Source of the DNA: Methylobacterium aerolatum
Lineage (GTDB): Bacteria; Pseudomonadota; Alphaproteobacteria; Rhizobiales; Beijerinckiaceae
Assembly: GCF_022179085.1 (NCBI RefSeq)
Contig: NZ_BPQE01000021.1
Coordinates: forward strand, 1 to 64,000
DNA: 64,000 nucleotides
Direction of reading: 5' to 3'
The position numbers were made by a program, and so were the translations under genes. Below are positions 39,461-48,646 of the stretch, in pieces. The notes beneath the pieces are model-generated. The model was not told where the DNA came from. It did no database searches and worked only from the letters and a program-made list of their open reading frames with translations. The stretch's first letter is position 1; each line of letters opens with the position of its first letter.

Positions 39461-39574
39461 GCGCTCTCCTCCCCCTTGCGGGGAGGAGCGGGACGTGGGG
39501 GTGGTGCCGAACGAAGCGCGGCGGTGCCTCCTGCACCACCCCCACCCCTTCCCCTCCCCGCAAGGGGGAGGGAG
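39461..39574. repeat. Dispersed palindromic repeat, family C (copy 2)
   Basis: Arms CTCCTCCCCCTTGCGGGGA and CTCCCCGCAAGGGGGAG flank a GTGGGGGTGGTGCCG segment and can form a long hairpin. Copy 1 is at 28805-28924. It lies between the convergent ends of the LysR and TRAP-binding-protein genes. Confidence 0.75.
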
Positions 39575-39623
39575 CCCGCGTTCCCCATTCAGGCACGACG
39601 ATGCAAGTCAAACCGAAAATGCC

Positions 39624-40637
39624 CTACGCCTGCTCCGCGAGCTTCAGGAAGCGCGCCGTCTCGGAGGAGCGGGCGGCGAAGTCCTTCCAGGCGCTGTCGC
39701 GGGCGACGTCGTGCCAGGGCTGGATCATCGCCTCATCCATGGTGTCGACGGTCAGCCCGCTCTTCCGGAAGGTCTCCACGAGGAGCTTGTCGTCCTCCTC
39801 GGAGGTCTTGCGCCCGAAGGTCTCGAGTTCCTCGCCCGCCGCCAGGACCGCATCCTGCTGTTCCTTGGGCAACCCGTCGAAGATGTCCTTCGACATCAGG
39901 ATCGGTTCCAGGATGAAGAAGAAGCTGCTGGAGCCCGGCGCCAGGAGATACTTGCTCAGCTCGTTGAGCCGGAACGACATCAGGCTCGTTGAGCTGGTGG
40001 CGCAGGCGGTCACCGCCCCGGTCTGGAGGGCGAGGTAGATCTCGTTCGAGGGCATGCTGATCGCCCCGGCGCCGGCGGCCTTGAACATGATGTCCATCTC
40101 CCGCGAGCCGCCCCGGACCTTCAGGCCGGAGACGTCCGAGGGTTTCAGGATGCGCTTGTCCCGGGCCGCGATGCCGCCGGATTCCCACATCCAGGTGATG
40201 ATCTTGACGCCCTTGCTCTCCAGGAGGCGGGTGATCTCCTGTCCGATCGGCGCGGTCTTCCAGCGGTAGGCCTGATCGTAGTTCGTCACGATGGCCGGCA
40301 TGAAGGTGAGGTTCATCTCCGGGATCTGGCCGCCGGCATAGGTCGTGGGCACGAGTCCGAAATCCAGCGCGCCCTTCCGCAGGGCGTCGAACTGCGCGAA
40401 GGTCTTCATCAGCGACGAGCCGGGATAGACCTCGAAGCGCATGGCGCCCTCCGTGCGCTTCTCGACGGAGGCGGCGAAGCGGCGGCACATCCGATCGCGG
40501 AAATCGCCCTCGTCCCCGGTGGAGCCGGGATAGTGGTGCGAGATCCGGAAGGTGCGCGTGGCGGCGCGGGCCTTGGCGGCGAGGCCGAGGACGGCGGGTG
40601 CGGCGAGCCCTGCGAGGGCGGTCCGTCGCGTCAACAT
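39624..40637 (-). CDS. TRAP transporter solute-binding protein, DctP family (orphan)
   Basis: A 337-residue periplasmic binding protein with a twin-arginine-containing leader (MLTRRTALAGLAAPAVLGLA, cleaved near AKARA). The DctP fold shows FAQFDALRKGALDFGLVPTT and SEMNLTFMPAIV-like (PEMNLTFMPAIV), with the carboxylate-binding arginine expected in SGLKVRGGSREMD. Ligands of the family are usually organic or sugar acids. No DctQ or DctM membrane subunit is adjacent, so it must rely on a distant pair or play another role. It is divergent from an MFS gene. Confidence 0.9.
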   Translation of the reverse strand: MLTRRTALAGLAAPAVLGLAAKARAATRTFRISHHYPGSTGDEGDFRDRMCRRFAASVEKRTEGAMRFEVYPGSSLMKTFAQFDALRKGALDFGLVPTTYAGGQIPEMNLTFMPAIVTNYDQAYRWKTAPIGQEITRLLESKGVKIITWMWESGGIAARDKRILKPSDVSGLKVRGGSREMDIMFKAAGAGAISMPSNEIYLALQTGAVTACATSSTSLMSFRLNELSKYLLAPGSSSFFFILEPILMSKDIFDGLPKEQQDAVLAAGEELETFGRKTSEEDDKLLVETFRKSGLTVDTMDEAMIQPWHDVARDSAWKDFAARSSETARFLKLAEQA

Positions 40638-40759
40638 GATGAGCTTTCCTCCCGGGGGAGCCGCTTCCGGGCTCCGCGTTGGCGTTCACCGCTCTTCCGG
40701 CGGCCTGGATGAGGGATCGCGAGCTTGAATGGGGCTGTCAACGCGGTCACGGTGAGCCC

Positions 40760-42040
40760 ATGCCGTCTTCGAACCCCGCCGCGCCGTCCGGCCCCTCCGC
40801 TCCCGAGCCCGGTGGAGGCAAGTCCGGTGGAGGCAATCCCGGCGGCGGCAATCCCGGCGGCGGCATGACCGGCCTGCTGTTCGCGACCATGTTCCCGCAG
40901 GCGGCCGTCTCGATGATGAGCCTGTCGCCGCCGGTGATGGCGGAGGCGGTGGCCCGGACCTACGGCATCCCGCCCGAGACGGCGGGCGCCTATTCCGGCC
41001 TCGTCTACGTCTTCGTGCTGATCGGCAACCTCGTGGCGGTGGGGCTGATCCAGCGGTTCGGCCCCCTGCGCCTGAGCTTCGCCTGCGTGGTGGGGGCGGC
41101 CGTCGGCCTCGCGATCTTCGCCACCGGCGGAATCCCGGGCCTGCTGATCGGCACCATGCTGATCGGCCTGTTCTACGGGCCGCTGACGCCCGCGAGCTCC
41201 CAGGCCATGGCCCATCAGATCGGCTCGCCCGCCTTCACCCTCATCGTCTCGATCCGCCAGACCAGCGTGCCGCTGGGCGGCGTGCTGGCGGGGCTGCTCG
41301 TGCCGCCCCTGATCGGCTGGCACGGGGGCCGCAACGGCTGGAGCGAGGCCTGTCTCGTCCTCGCCCTCGGGAGCATCCTCGTCGCGGGGGCCTTCAGCAC
41401 CGCCTCGCCGCTGGTTCGCCGGGAGCGGGTCGCCGGACGCGGCCTGTACCGCCGCCGCCTGCTCGATCCGCTCTCCCTGATCCTGCGCAATCCCCGCCTG
41501 CTCCGGCTCGCGGGCATGTCCTCGGTCTTCGGGGCGATGCAGCTCGTGCTCAGCACGTTCCTCGTGGTCTACCTCGTCTCGGCCGTCGGCCACGACCTCG
41601 TCACCGCGGGCCTCTGCCTCAGCGCGAGCCAGGTCGCGGGCATCCTCGGCCGCCCGCTCTGGGGCCATGTGGCGGACCGGACGGGGGCGCCCCGTTGGGT
41701 GCTGGTCGTCCTCGGGCTCGGCATGGCGCTGTCGTGCCTGCTGGCCGCGGGCCTGTTCGAAGTCGGGCCGACATGGCTCTCCCTCCCGGTGGCGATCCTG
41801 TTCGGGGCCAGCGCCACGGGCTGGAACGGCGTCTTCCTCGCGGAGATCATGCGGGAGGTGGACCAAGCGGAGGTCGGGGCCGCCACGGCGGGCGGCCTGC
41901 TCTTCACCTATGCGGGCATCGTCGTCGGGCCGCCGCTCTTCGGCGCGCTGGCCCACCAAGCCGGCTTCCCGGCGGCCTACCTCGTCCTCTCGGTCTTCGC
42001 CCTTGGCGCGGTGCTGCTGGTGCGCCCGAAGCGGGCGTGA
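40760..42040 (+). CDS. Major facilitator superfamily transporter
   Basis: A 426-residue protein with about 12 hydrophobic segments, from MTGLLFATMFPQAAVSMMSL to AYLVLSVFALGAVLLV. The loop RQTSVPLGGVLAGLLVPPLI has the usual MFS charged/Pro-Gly turn. A distinctive N-terminal tail of about 35 residues is Pro/Ser/Gly-rich and carries three tandem GGG(K/N) units, encoded by near-exact repeats at about 40812-40862. The substrate is unknown; proximity to the flavin monooxygenase suggests uptake of its substrate. The ATG at 40760 is the best start. Confidence 0.88.
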   Translation: MPSSNPAAPSGPSAPEPGGGKSGGGNPGGGNPGGGMTGLLFATMFPQAAVSMMSLSPPVMAEAVARTYGIPPETAGAYSGLVYVFVLIGNLVAVGLIQRFGPLRLSFACVVGAAVGLAIFATGGIPGLLIGTMLIGLFYGPLTPASSQAMAHQIGSPAFTLIVSIRQTSVPLGGVLAGLLVPPLIGWHGGRNGWSEACLVLALGSILVAGAFSTASPLVRRERVAGRGLYRRRLLDPLSLILRNPRLLRLAGMSSVFGAMQLVLSTFLVVYLVSAVGHDLVTAGLCLSASQVAGILGRPLWGHVADRTGAPRWVLVVLGLGMALSCLLAAGLFEVGPTWLSLPVAILFGASATGWNGVFLAEIMREVDQAEVGAATAGGLLFTYAGIVVGPPLFGALAHQAGFPAAYLVLSVFALGAVLLVRPKRA

Positions 42041-42048
42041 GGCGCCCG

Positions 42049-42570
42049 TCACGCCTCCCTCGCCACCCGGGCGAAAGCGCCGTCGAGGTAGAGCAGCGGC
42101 GCTCCTTCCTCGCGCCACAGGCGCACGTCCTGGACCTCGCCGACGAACACCGTGTGGGAGCCCGCCTCCATCCGCGTCTCGACGAGGCAATCGAAGCTCG
42201 CGAGCGCCTGCGGCAGGGCCGGGGCGCCGGTGGCGAGGGGCACCCAATCGAGGGCGGCGAAACGCGCGCTCCGGTCGGCGGCGCCGAACCGACGGGCGAT
42301 GGCCTCGTCCTCCTCGGCGAGCAAATTCACGCAGAAGCGCCCCGTGGCCCCGATGCGCGGATGCGTGGACGAGGCGCGGTTGGCGCAGACGAGGAGGCGC
42401 GGGCGCGGCTCCGCCGAGACGGAGGTGACCGCCGTCGCCACGAAGCCGTGCGGGCCCTCGGCATCGAGGGTGGTCACGAGGCTGACGCCGGCCGCGAGCC
42501 GCCGCATCCCCCGCTTGAACAGGCCCGGATCGAGGGCTTCCGCCCGGATGGGGGTGGGAATCGCGTTCAT
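42049..42570 (-). CDS. Flavin reductase (short-chain, FMN/FAD reductase component)
   Basis: A 173-residue protein of the flavin-reductase-like family that supplies reduced flavin to a partner monooxygenase. Signature stretches are LFKRGMRRLAAGVSLVTTLD, GFVATAVTSVSAEPRPRLLV and FCVNLLAEEDEAIARRFG. HTVFVGEVQDVRL is the usual C-terminal region. Its ATG overlaps the stop codon of the monooxygenase gene (ATGA at 42570-42567), so the pair is translationally coupled. The end lies eight bases from the convergent MFS gene. Confidence 0.93.
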   Translation of the reverse strand: MNAIPTPIRAEALDPGLFKRGMRRLAAGVSLVTTLDAEGPHGFVATAVTSVSAEPRPRLLVCANRASSTHPRIGATGRFCVNLLAEEDEAIARRFGAADRSARFAALDWVPLATGAPALPQALASFDCLVETRMEAGSHTVFVGEVQDVRLWREEGAPLLYLDGAFARVAREA

Positions 42571-43925
42571 CGGCCGTCCCCCTGCGTGCGCCACGCGTTC
42601 CGGGCGGGGCGGGCGAGGCCGAGGTTTTCGCGCAGCGTCCGCCCGGCATACTCCGTCTGGAACAGGCCGCGCCGCTGCAGTTCCGGCACGACGAGGCGCA
42701 CGAAATCCTCGTAGGCGCCGGGCGAGTGGGTCGCGGAGACGACGAAGCCGTCGCAGGCGGTCTCGAACCAGTCCTGCATCTGGTCCGCCACCCGGGCGGG
42801 CGTGCCGCAGAAGACCGGCAATTCGCGGATCGTGCCCCGGCCGCTGGCCTTCACCAGTTCGGCCATGGTCGGGTTCGGCTTGCCCGACATCTTCACCGCC
42901 CGGTCGCGGATGTTGCGCATCCCGCTCAAGGATTCGAGTTCCTCGACCGTGAAGGGCTCGTTCGGCCGCTTGGACGAGAGATCGTAGTTCAGCACCTCGG
43001 AGAGGAGGGCCAGGGCGTCGGCGGGCTGCGCGAGGTTCTCGATCATCGCGAGCTTGTCCTCGGCCATGGTCTGCGTCTCGCCCACCACCGGGTAGACGGC
43101 GGGCGCCACGGCGGTCGTCTCGCGCCCCGCCGCCGCCAGCGTCTCGCGCATCTCCTTGTAGGAGGCCTGCCCCACCGCGAGGTTGGGATAGATCACGAAG
43201 ACCAGCTCGCCCCAGCGCGAGGCGAATTCCTTGCCGCGCCCGCTCTGCCCGGCCTGGATGACCACCGGGTGCCCCTGCGCCGAGCGCGGCACGGTGAAGG
43301 GGCCGCGGGACTTGAAGAACCGCCCCTCGTGCGCCAGCCGGTGGATCTTGGCGGGGTCCGCGAAGCGGCCGCTCGCCCGGTCGTGGAGGATGGCGTCGTC
43401 CTCCCAGGTGTCCCAGTGGCCGAGGACCACCTCCATGAACTCGTCGGCGCGGTCGTAGCGCAGGTCGTGGGCGAGGTGCTCGTCCCGGCCGAAATTGGCG
43501 GCCTCCGAATCGTTCACCGAGGTCACGACGTTCCAGGCCGCCCGGCCGCCGAGCAGGTTGTCCATGGTCGCGAAGATCCGCGCCACGTGGAACGGCTCGT
43601 AATAGGTGGTGGAATAGGTGCAGCCGATCCCGAGATGCCGGGTGGCGAGCCCCATGGTGAGGGCGGTCATCATCGGATCGAGCTTGGCGGCGCGGATGCC
43701 GTGCTCGATCGTCAGCGCCACGTCGTCGGCGTAGCGGTCGGGGATGGCGAGGCGGTCGTCGAAGAAGGCGAGGTGGAACTTGCCGTGCTCCAGGATGCGC
43801 CCGATCCGCTGGTAGTACTCCGCCGTGTTCCAATCGGTCATCGAGGCGGGGTGGCGCCAGGAGGCCGGGTAGTTCGAGCAGTTCTGCGCCTGGAGGAAGG
43901 CGATGAGCTTCATCTGGCGGGACAT
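42567..43925 (-). CDS. LLM-class flavin-dependent monooxygenase (NtaA/SnaA/DszA family)
   Basis: A 452-residue bacterial-luciferase-like protein of the NtaA/SnaA/DszA/SoxA branch. Typical segments are YYQRIGRILEHGKFHLAFFD, AWNVVTSVNDSEAANFG (family hallmark), HPVVIQAGQSGRGKEFASRW and GTPARVADQMQDWFE. The reaction needs FMNH2 and oxygen. Known relatives cleave nitrilotriacetate, EDTA, dibenzothiophene sulfone or alkyl sulfides. The genuine substrate is open. The reductase gene follows directly and a LysR gene lies upstream on the same strand. Confidence 0.93.
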   Translation of the reverse strand: MSRQMKLIAFLQAQNCSNYPASWRHPASMTDWNTAEYYQRIGRILEHGKFHLAFFDDRLAIPDRYADDVALTIEHGIRAAKLDPMMTALTMGLATRHLGIGCTYSTTYYEPFHVARIFATMDNLLGGRAAWNVVTSVNDSEAANFGRDEHLAHDLRYDRADEFMEVVLGHWDTWEDDAILHDRASGRFADPAKIHRLAHEGRFFKSRGPFTVPRSAQGHPVVIQAGQSGRGKEFASRWGELVFVIYPNLAVGQASYKEMRETLAAAGRETTAVAPAVYPVVGETQTMAEDKLAMIENLAQPADALALLSEVLNYDLSSKRPNEPFTVEELESLSGMRNIRDRAVKMSGKPNPTMAELVKASGRGTIRELPVFCGTPARVADQMQDWFETACDGFVVSATHSPGAYEDFVRLVVPELQRRGLFQTEYAGRTLRENLGLARPARNAWRTQGDGR

Positions 43926-44049
43926 GGGCGTCTCGTGTTCGGGCGCTGCGCGCCGTCATTGCGAGCGGGAGCAAAGACGGTGGGGACGTCGGCCTCCGGT
44001 CTAGGCCCGCGACGCCGTGATCGGCAAACGCGATTATCTCAACGATTGA

Positions 44050-44967
44050 TCAGCTTTCGAGATCAATGGACGCCTCGCCCCGTCCGAACCGGGCGGCGAG
44101 GAGGTCCGCGAGCTGGCGGGCGGCGGGCGAGAGGGCGTGGCCACGCCGGGTAATCACATCGAGGCTGCGCTCCAGGCGCGGCTCGATGATCGGCACCGCC
44201 CGCAGCCGGGTTCCGAGCCGCGCGGGGATGGTGACCTTGGGCAGGATCGCGACGCCGAGCCCGGCCTTGGCGAAGGCGACGAGCGTGGGGGCGTGGAGCA
44301 TCTCGTAGCGGATGTCGAAGGCGAGGCCCCGGGCCGCGAGCTCCCGCTCCAGGTTGCCGCGGAGCGCGGCGGAGCGCGCATACATCAGGATCGGCAGGCG
44401 GGTGAGGTCGGCGAGCGTGATCGCCTCCCGCGAGGGAGTGTCGAGGGCGGCCGGCACGAGCGCGAGGATCGGGTCGCGGGCGAAGGGCCGGAAGGCGAAA
44501 TCCCCCGCGAAGGCCACGCCGGGGCCGATGCCGAACTCCACATCCTGCCGGGCGATGGCCTGGAGCAGATCCTCCGAGGGCAGTTCCAGCAGGGTGACGC
44601 GGATGCCGGGAAAATCCCGCTGGAAGGCCGCCAGCACGCCAGGCAGCGCGGTGGCCGCCACGCTCGGCACGCAGCCCAGGGCGAGGTGGCCCGTCTGCAT
44701 CGCGGCGGCGTCGCGCAGCTGGCCGAGCCCGTCCTCCAGGGCGGCCATGGCCCGCCGGGCCGAGCCTAGCAGGAGTTCGCCCTCCCGGGTCAGCAGCACG
44801 CGCCGGGTGGTGCGGTGGAACAGGGGCAGGCCGAGTTGCTCCTCCAACTGCTTGATCTGCATGCTGACCGCCGATTGCGAGCGATGCACCACGTCCGCGG
44901 CCTTGCGGAAGGAGCCCGTCTCGGCCACCGCGAGGAAGACGCCGAGCGTCCTCAGGTTGACCTGCAT
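44050..44967 (-). CDS. LysR-family transcriptional regulator
   Basis: A 305-residue LysR protein. The winged helix is FLAVAETGSFRKAADVVHRS, then QSAVSMQIKQLEEQLGLPLF. The effector domain has LALGCVPSVAATALPGVLAA and EFGIGPGVAFAGDFAFRPFA. It lies 124 bases upstream of the LLM monooxygenase on the same strand, making it the likely regulator of that operon. The ATG at 44967 matches the family N-terminus. The 300 bases on its 5' side separate it from the HD-GYP gene. Confidence 0.9.
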   Translation of the reverse strand: MQVNLRTLGVFLAVAETGSFRKAADVVHRSQSAVSMQIKQLEEQLGLPLFHRTTRRVLLTREGELLLGSARRAMAALEDGLGQLRDAAAMQTGHLALGCVPSVAATALPGVLAAFQRDFPGIRVTLLELPSEDLLQAIARQDVEFGIGPGVAFAGDFAFRPFARDPILALVPAALDTPSREAITLADLTRLPILMYARSAALRGNLERELAARGLAFDIRYEMLHAPTLVAFAKAGLGVAILPKVTIPARLGTRLRAVPIIEPRLERSLDVITRRGHALSPAARQLADLLAARFGRGEASIDLES

Positions 44968-45270
44968 GGTGCCGCCGTCTCCCGCCCCCGTCCGCAGGCC
45001 CGGGCGACACGATCCCGGTCTCGTACGGACGGGACCCTTGTGCGGGCGGTGGACGGCGCTCCGCAAGCGGGTCGACGGCGCCTGCGATGCCCCCCGGGCG
45101 CGCTCACATCGTCCCGAGATCTTGCTGGCATCTCCGGATGGCACCGCGCCCTTTCACAACTGCTGGTTGCGTAGTCTATGATATTTTCGCGCTATAGGCG
45201 CAAAATCTACATGACAGATCATCTTAACGGTCTCGTATTAGTCTTGCACACAGCAACAGGGACCCCCGAC
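44968..45270. other. Divergent promoter region between LysR and HD-GYP genes
   Basis: 303 bases with no supported gene. The last 100 bases are unusually AT-rich. They contain an imperfect 24-base palindrome at 45183-45206 (ATTTT and AAAAT ends around CTATAG; 8 of 12 pairs). An in-frame extension of the HD-GYP gene through this region starts at an ATG at 45178 but lacks a ribosome site. Confidence 0.5.
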
Positions 45271-46659
45271 ATGGACGCCAGCATCGCTTTCCTGGCCGCC
45301 GAGCGGCGCGACAATGTGCGGTTGTCGGACATCCTGGCAGCGCTCAGCCACGCCCTCGACCTGACCGAAGGCCAGCCCGAAGGCCATTGCGTCCGGGCGA
45401 CCTTCGTCGGGATGAAGGTCGGCCGCGTCCTCGGGCTCGGGCCGCGGGATCTGTGGGAACTCTATTACACGATCATGCTGAAGGACCTCGGCTGCTCCAG
45501 CAACGCCGCGCGGATCTGCGCCCTCTACTTGTCGGACGATCTCGGCTTCAAGCGCGACTTCAAGACCGTGAGCGACAGCCTGCCCAAGGTTCTGGGCTTC
45601 GTGTTCTCCCACACCGGCCTGAAGGCGGGCCTCGCCGAGCGATTCCGGGCGGTGCTCAACATCCTGCAGAACGGGGGCGAGATCGTCGACGACCTGATCC
45701 AGACCCGCTGCCAGCGCGGCGCGGAGATTGCGAAGCGCCTGCGCTTTCCCCCCGCCGTCTGCGCGGCGATCCACGGACTGGACGAGCACTGGAACGGCAA
45801 GGGGCGGCCGGACCGGCTCGCGGGCGCCGCCATCCCCCTCTACGCGCGCATCGCCCTCCTCGCCCAGGTCACGGACGTGTTCCACACCGCCGCCGGGCCC
45901 GCGGCGGCCATCGCCGAGGTGAGGAGCCGGTCGGGGACGTGGTTCGATCCGCAGGTCGTGGCCGCCTTCGAGCAGGCCATCGCCGAACCGGGCTTCTGGG
46001 AGACGCTGGGCTCGGACGGGGTCGCCGCCGCCGTGTCGGCCCTCGAACCGGACCAGCGCCACATCGCCGTCGATGACGACTACCTCGACGACATCGCCCG
46101 GGCCTTCGCCCAGGTGATCGACGCCAAGAGCCCCTTCACCTCGGGCCACTCCGAGCGGGTCGCGGTCTACGCCGACATGATCGCGGCGGAACTCGGATGG
46201 GACCCCGCGCGCCGCCGCTGGCTGCGGCGCGCCGCGCTCCTGCACGACATCGGCAAGCTCGGCGTCTCGAACACGATCCTCGACAAGAACGGCAAGCTCG
46301 ACGATGCCGAGTGGGCGGATATGCGCCGCCACGCGATCCTGTCGGAGACGATCCTGGCGCAGGTCCCCGTCTTCCACGAGATGGCGCGGGTGGGGGGCAG
46401 CCACCACGAACGTCTCGACGGCAGGGGCTATCCCCGCGGCTTGAGCGCGGAGGCGATCGCCGTCGAGACGCGGATCGTCTCGGTGGCCGACGTGTTCGAC
46501 GCCCTCACGGCCGACCGGCCATACCGGAAGGCCATGCCCGTCGAGAAGGCGCTGGGCATCCTGCGCGCGGACCTCGATACCGCGTTCGATCCGAATTGCT
46601 TCGCGGCCCTCGAACGGGCGCTGTCCTCGCTCGAGGGCGATCTGGCGCGGGCGGCGTAG
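45271..46659 (+). CDS. Double HD-GYP domain protein (first copy degenerate)
   Basis: A 462-residue cytoplasmic protein with two HD-GYP units. The second (about 270-455) is canonical: GHSERVAVYADMIAAELG, HD at 325-326 in LLHDIGKLGV, then HH and GYP at 386-388 in DGRGYPRG, so cyclic-di-GMP phosphodiesterase activity is plausible. The first (about 20-210) follows the same layout but has KD at 71-72 in place of HD and GRP in place of GYP (DEHWNGKGRPDRLAGAAIPL), so it has probably lost catalysis and may bind ligand or dimerise. There is no receiver or membrane segment. CAGGGA precedes the ATG. Confidence 0.88.
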   Translation: MDASIAFLAAERRDNVRLSDILAALSHALDLTEGQPEGHCVRATFVGMKVGRVLGLGPRDLWELYYTIMLKDLGCSSNAARICALYLSDDLGFKRDFKTVSDSLPKVLGFVFSHTGLKAGLAERFRAVLNILQNGGEIVDDLIQTRCQRGAEIAKRLRFPPAVCAAIHGLDEHWNGKGRPDRLAGAAIPLYARIALLAQVTDVFHTAAGPAAAIAEVRSRSGTWFDPQVVAAFEQAIAEPGFWETLGSDGVAAAVSALEPDQRHIAVDDDYLDDIARAFAQVIDAKSPFTSGHSERVAVYADMIAAELGWDPARRRWLRRAALLHDIGKLGVSNTILDKNGKLDDAEWADMRRHAILSETILAQVPVFHEMARVGGSHHERLDGRGYPRGLSAEAIAVETRIVSVADVFDALTADRPYRKAMPVEKALGILRADLDTAFDPNCFAALERALSSLEGDLARAA

Positions 46660-46768
46660 CCGGACGCCATCCATCGAAGGCAAGTCCGGGGGCGGTGGAG
46701 CCATTCCGCCGCGCTTAGGTCGCCGGGGTGTTGCCGATCGGTCCCGCGGGCCGATCTCCCCCCGCAGC

Positions 46769-48646
46769 ATGAGCGCCGCCTCCGATCCCGCCCCCAGATC
46801 CGCCTCCCTCGGCCGAGCGCTGCGCGAGACGCTCGCCCCCTCGGCCAGGGCCTTCCGCCACCTGCCGGCGCTGGCGCGGCTCTCCTGGCGGGCGAGCCGG
46901 CCCCTGACCGTGGCGAGCGTCGGCCTGCGGCTGGCGCGGGCGCTGATCCCCGTGGCGAGCCTCTACCTCGCCAAGCTCATCCTCGACGCCGTGGTGGCCC
47001 TGCGGGCCGCCCCGCCCGCCTCGGCGGACTGGCTCGCGGACCCCCACGTCCTGCGCATCGGCCTGCTGGTCGCCGCCGAGTTCGGCCTCGCCATCCTCTC
47101 CGACGGGCTCACCCGGGCGACGACCTACGCGGACACGGTGCTCGCCGACCGCACGGGCAACGCCGTCACCTTGCGCCTGATGGACCATGCGGCGGCCCTC
47201 GACCTCGCGCAGTTCGAGGACAGCGCGGTGCAGGACCGGCTGGAGCGGGCACGCCGCCAGGTCACGTGGCGGGCGAACCTCGTCGCCCAGATGCTCGGCC
47301 GCGCCCAGGACCTCGTGACGGTGCTCTCCCTCGCGGCGGGGGTGGTCGCCTTCGCGCCGAGCCTCGTGGTGCTGCTCGTGGCCGCCCTGGTGCCGGCCTT
47401 CCTCAACGAGCTGCACTTCAACCGCCACGGCTACCGCCTCGCCTTCACCCGCACCGCCGAGAGGCGGGAGGCCGATTACCTGCGCTACCTCGGCGCGGGC
47501 GTGGAGAGCGCGAAGGAGGTGAAGCTGTTCCGCCTGTCCGGGCACCTCACCGACCGCTTCCGGCTCCTCTCCGAGCGGATCGTCGCGGAGAACGCCGCCC
47601 TCGCGGCCCGGCGCGGCCTGTGGGGCGGCCTGTTCGCGGCGCTCGGGACCTGCGCCTACTATCTCGCCTACGTCCTGATCCTGTGGCGGACGATGACCGG
47701 CGCCCTCTCGATCGGCGACCTCACCTTCCTCTCCGGGGCATTCCTGCGCCTGCGCGGCCTCGTGGAGGGGCTGCTGCTGGGCGTGTCGCAGATCTCGGGG
47801 CAGGCGCAGTATCTCGACGACCTGTTCGGCTTCTTCACCATCGCCCCGGCCATGCCCGTCCCCGCGCGGCCGGTGCCGGTGCCGCGCCCGCTGGCCTCGG
47901 GTTTCGTGTTCGAGGATGTCGGCTTCCGCTACCCGGACCGCCCCGGCTGGGCGCTGCGCCACCTCGACCTGACGCTGCGCGCGGGCGAGGTGGTGGCGCT
48001 GGTCGGCGAGAACGGAGCCGGCAAGACCACCCTGGTGAAGCTCCTCACCCGCCTCTACGACCCGACGGAGGGACGCATCCTCCTCGACGGGACGGACCTG
48101 CGCGCCTACGCCCCCGAGGACCTGCGCGCGCGGATCGGCGTGATCTTCCAGGACTTCCTGCGCCTCGACCTCTCGGCGGGGGAGAACATCGCGGCGGGCC
48201 GGATCGAGGCGGCGGACGACGCGCCCCGCATCGCGGCGGCGGCGGGCAAGAGCCTCGCGGATGCCGTGATCGCGCGGCTGCCCGGCGGCTACGACCAGCG
48301 CCTCGGCCGCCGGTTCGAGGACGGCGTCGATCTCTCCGGCGGCGAGTGGCAGAAGATCGCCATCGCCCGCGCCTACATGCGCGACGCGGAGGTACTGATC
48401 CTCGACGAGCCGACGGCCGCGCTCGACGCCCGCTCCGAATACGAGGTCTTCCGCCGCTTCCGCGATCTCGCGCAGGGCCGCACGGCGCTGCTCATCTCCC
48501 ACCGCTTCTCGACGGTGCGCATGGCGGACCGGATCGTGGTGATCGAAGGCGGGCGGGTGCGGGAGACCGGCACCCACGTGGCGCTGCTCGCCGCAGGCGG
48601 CCGCTACGCCGAGCTGTTCGCGTTGCAGGCGGAGGGCTATCGCTGA
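46769..48646 (+). CDS. ABC transporter, fused permease and ATPase (half-type exporter)
   Basis: A 625-residue protein that should work as a homodimer. The membrane domain spans about residues 45-355, with segments such as LIPVASLYLAKLILDAVVAL and LAAGVVAFAPSLVVLLVAAL. The nucleotide-binding domain follows with Walker A GENGAGKTTLVKLL, Q-loop VIFQDF, signature LSGGEWQKIAIARA, Walker B VLILDEPTAALDA and the switch His in LISHRFSTV. The glutamate after Walker B is present, so it should hydrolyse ATP. The type resembles bacterial multidrug/lipid exporters; no peptidase domain is fused. Confidence 0.92.
   Translation: MSAASDPAPRSASLGRALRETLAPSARAFRHLPALARLSWRASRPLTVASVGLRLARALIPVASLYLAKLILDAVVALRAAPPASADWLADPHVLRIGLLVAAEFGLAILSDGLTRATTYADTVLADRTGNAVTLRLMDHAAALDLAQFEDSAVQDRLERARRQVTWRANLVAQMLGRAQDLVTVLSLAAGVVAFAPSLVVLLVAALVPAFLNELHFNRHGYRLAFTRTAERREADYLRYLGAGVESAKEVKLFRLSGHLTDRFRLLSERIVAENAALAARRGLWGGLFAALGTCAYYLAYVLILWRTMTGALSIGDLTFLSGAFLRLRGLVEGLLLGVSQISGQAQYLDDLFGFFTIAPAMPVPARPVPVPRPLASGFVFEDVGFRYPDRPGWALRHLDLTLRAGEVVALVGENGAGKTTLVKLLTRLYDPTEGRILLDGTDLRAYAPEDLRARIGVIFQDFLRLDLSAGENIAAGRIEAADDAPRIAAAAGKSLADAVIARLPGGYDQRLGRRFEDGVDLSGGEWQKIAIARAYMRDAEVLILDEPTAALDARSEYEVFRRFRDLAQGRTALLISHRFSTVRMADRIVVIEGGRVRETGTHVALLAAGGRYAELFALQAEGYR

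Noticed and set aside
26064-39574. CRISPR array interpretation of the short repeats
   Set aside because: The repeats are far apart, palindromic over their whole length and not separated by regular spacers; no cas genes are present.
45178-45270. N-terminal extension of the HD-GYP protein to an ATG at 45178
   Set aside because: The 31 extra residues pass through the AT-rich palindromic promoter region and the start lacks a ribosome site; the ATG at 45271 has CAGGGA.
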